Source: Clostridium sp. AM34-11AC (GTDB taxonomy: Bacteria; Bacillota; Clostridia; Lachnospirales; Lachnospiraceae). Taken from it: a DNA stretch of 64,000 bases. Position 1 is the first letter of the stretch; the number at the start of each line of letters is the position of its first letter. A program made the position numbers and the translations under genes. Below are positions 63,888-64,000 of this stretch, piece after piece. The notes beneath the pieces are model-generated. The model had not been told where the DNA came from, did not search any database, and saw only the letters and a program-made list of their open reading frames with translations. Location of the stretch: the NCBI RefSeq assembly GCF_003435375.1, contig NZ_QWGL01000009.1, positions 1 through 64,000 on the forward strand, given 5' to 3'.

Positions 63888-64000
63888 GAGCTGCAGGAAT
63901 TTATTATGCAGCAATCTGTTCCAGCAGCAGATGTCCATTGATCTTCAGGATAACTGGGTAAAAGATAAAAGAAAAGATCATAAAGAAAAAATAAGGAGCT

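Overview
The window reads as a chromosomal segment of a low-to-mid GC Gram-positive anaerobe of the Clostridia, most like a member of the Lachnospiraceae (Bacillota). The reasons are a complete S10-spc-alpha ribosomal protein region in Firmicute order with a four-cysteine S14 and a zinc-binding adenylate kinase, a small KOW protein between map and infA, an unusually long L17, Clostridia-style genes (RidA, CvfB-like, PucR/CdaR-like regulator next to ftsEX), strong sigma-A promoters (TTGACA-17-TATAAT) and tRNA genes that do not encode CCA. The family assignment is inference; no species is claimed. No phage, CRISPR array or full-length insertion sequence was seen.

Layout. 1-1960: end of an upstream transcript, an HD-domain nucleotidase (minus), the first copy of a small mobile repeat, then a seven-gene tRNA cluster (Asn, Glu, Thr, Met/Ile2-CAU, Asp, Val, Leu) from one strong promoter. 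2041-10850: accessory metabolic genes, comprising the AzlCD amino-acid exporter, a NimA-like flavoprotein, two tandem M20 amidohydrolases of the AbgB type, an M28-like peptidase with an altered active site, and an orphan oligopeptide-binding lipoprotein. 10980-21150: tRNA-Arg, a YgjP-like metallopeptidase, recJ, a Ca-type P-ATPase, a zinc-ribbon remnant, truA with a coupled membrane protein, two tRNA-Gln copies, an acyl-ACP thioesterase, a CvfB-like RNA-binding protein and ridA. 21389-28239: a catalytically degenerate MalK-type ABC ATPase, a PucR-type regulator and a cell-division/peptidoglycan operon (ftsE, ftsX, M23 peptidase, ctpA).

28461-45571 is the ribosomal superoperon: rpsJ to rplQ with secY, adk, map, infA, rpoA. 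It has a leader upstream of rpsJ, an internal promoter before rpmJ, and several long structured gaps (rpsJ-rplC, rpsN-rpsH, rpsH-rplF, rpsD-rpoA) that are candidates for ribosomal-protein feedback elements. 45784-52006 holds a repeat-rich DUF4190-like membrane protein, tex, and a translationally coupled malY-ycxB-tsaE-tsaB chain.

51982-61000 is the most interesting accessory block: an SDR oxidoreductase, an RraA-family aldolase/decarboxylase, a MatC-type dicarboxylate carrier, a beta-propeller lactonase, two LysR regulators and an aconitase. The lactonase-matC promoter and the aconitase promoter each carry a pair of ATTC-N7-GAAT LysR-type boxes at the positions expected for activation, so the block looks like one regulon for a carboxylic acid passing through lactone opening, (de)hydration and retro-aldol or decarboxylation steps. 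The substrate is not known. The window ends with trxB and a secreted SH3-NlpC/P60 cell-wall hydrolase.

The clearest undescribed-looking element is a 133-bp MITE-like repeat present three times (907, 22486, 52748) with 14-bp terminal inverted repeats, 8-bp target duplications, and internal hairpins that show compensatory change.
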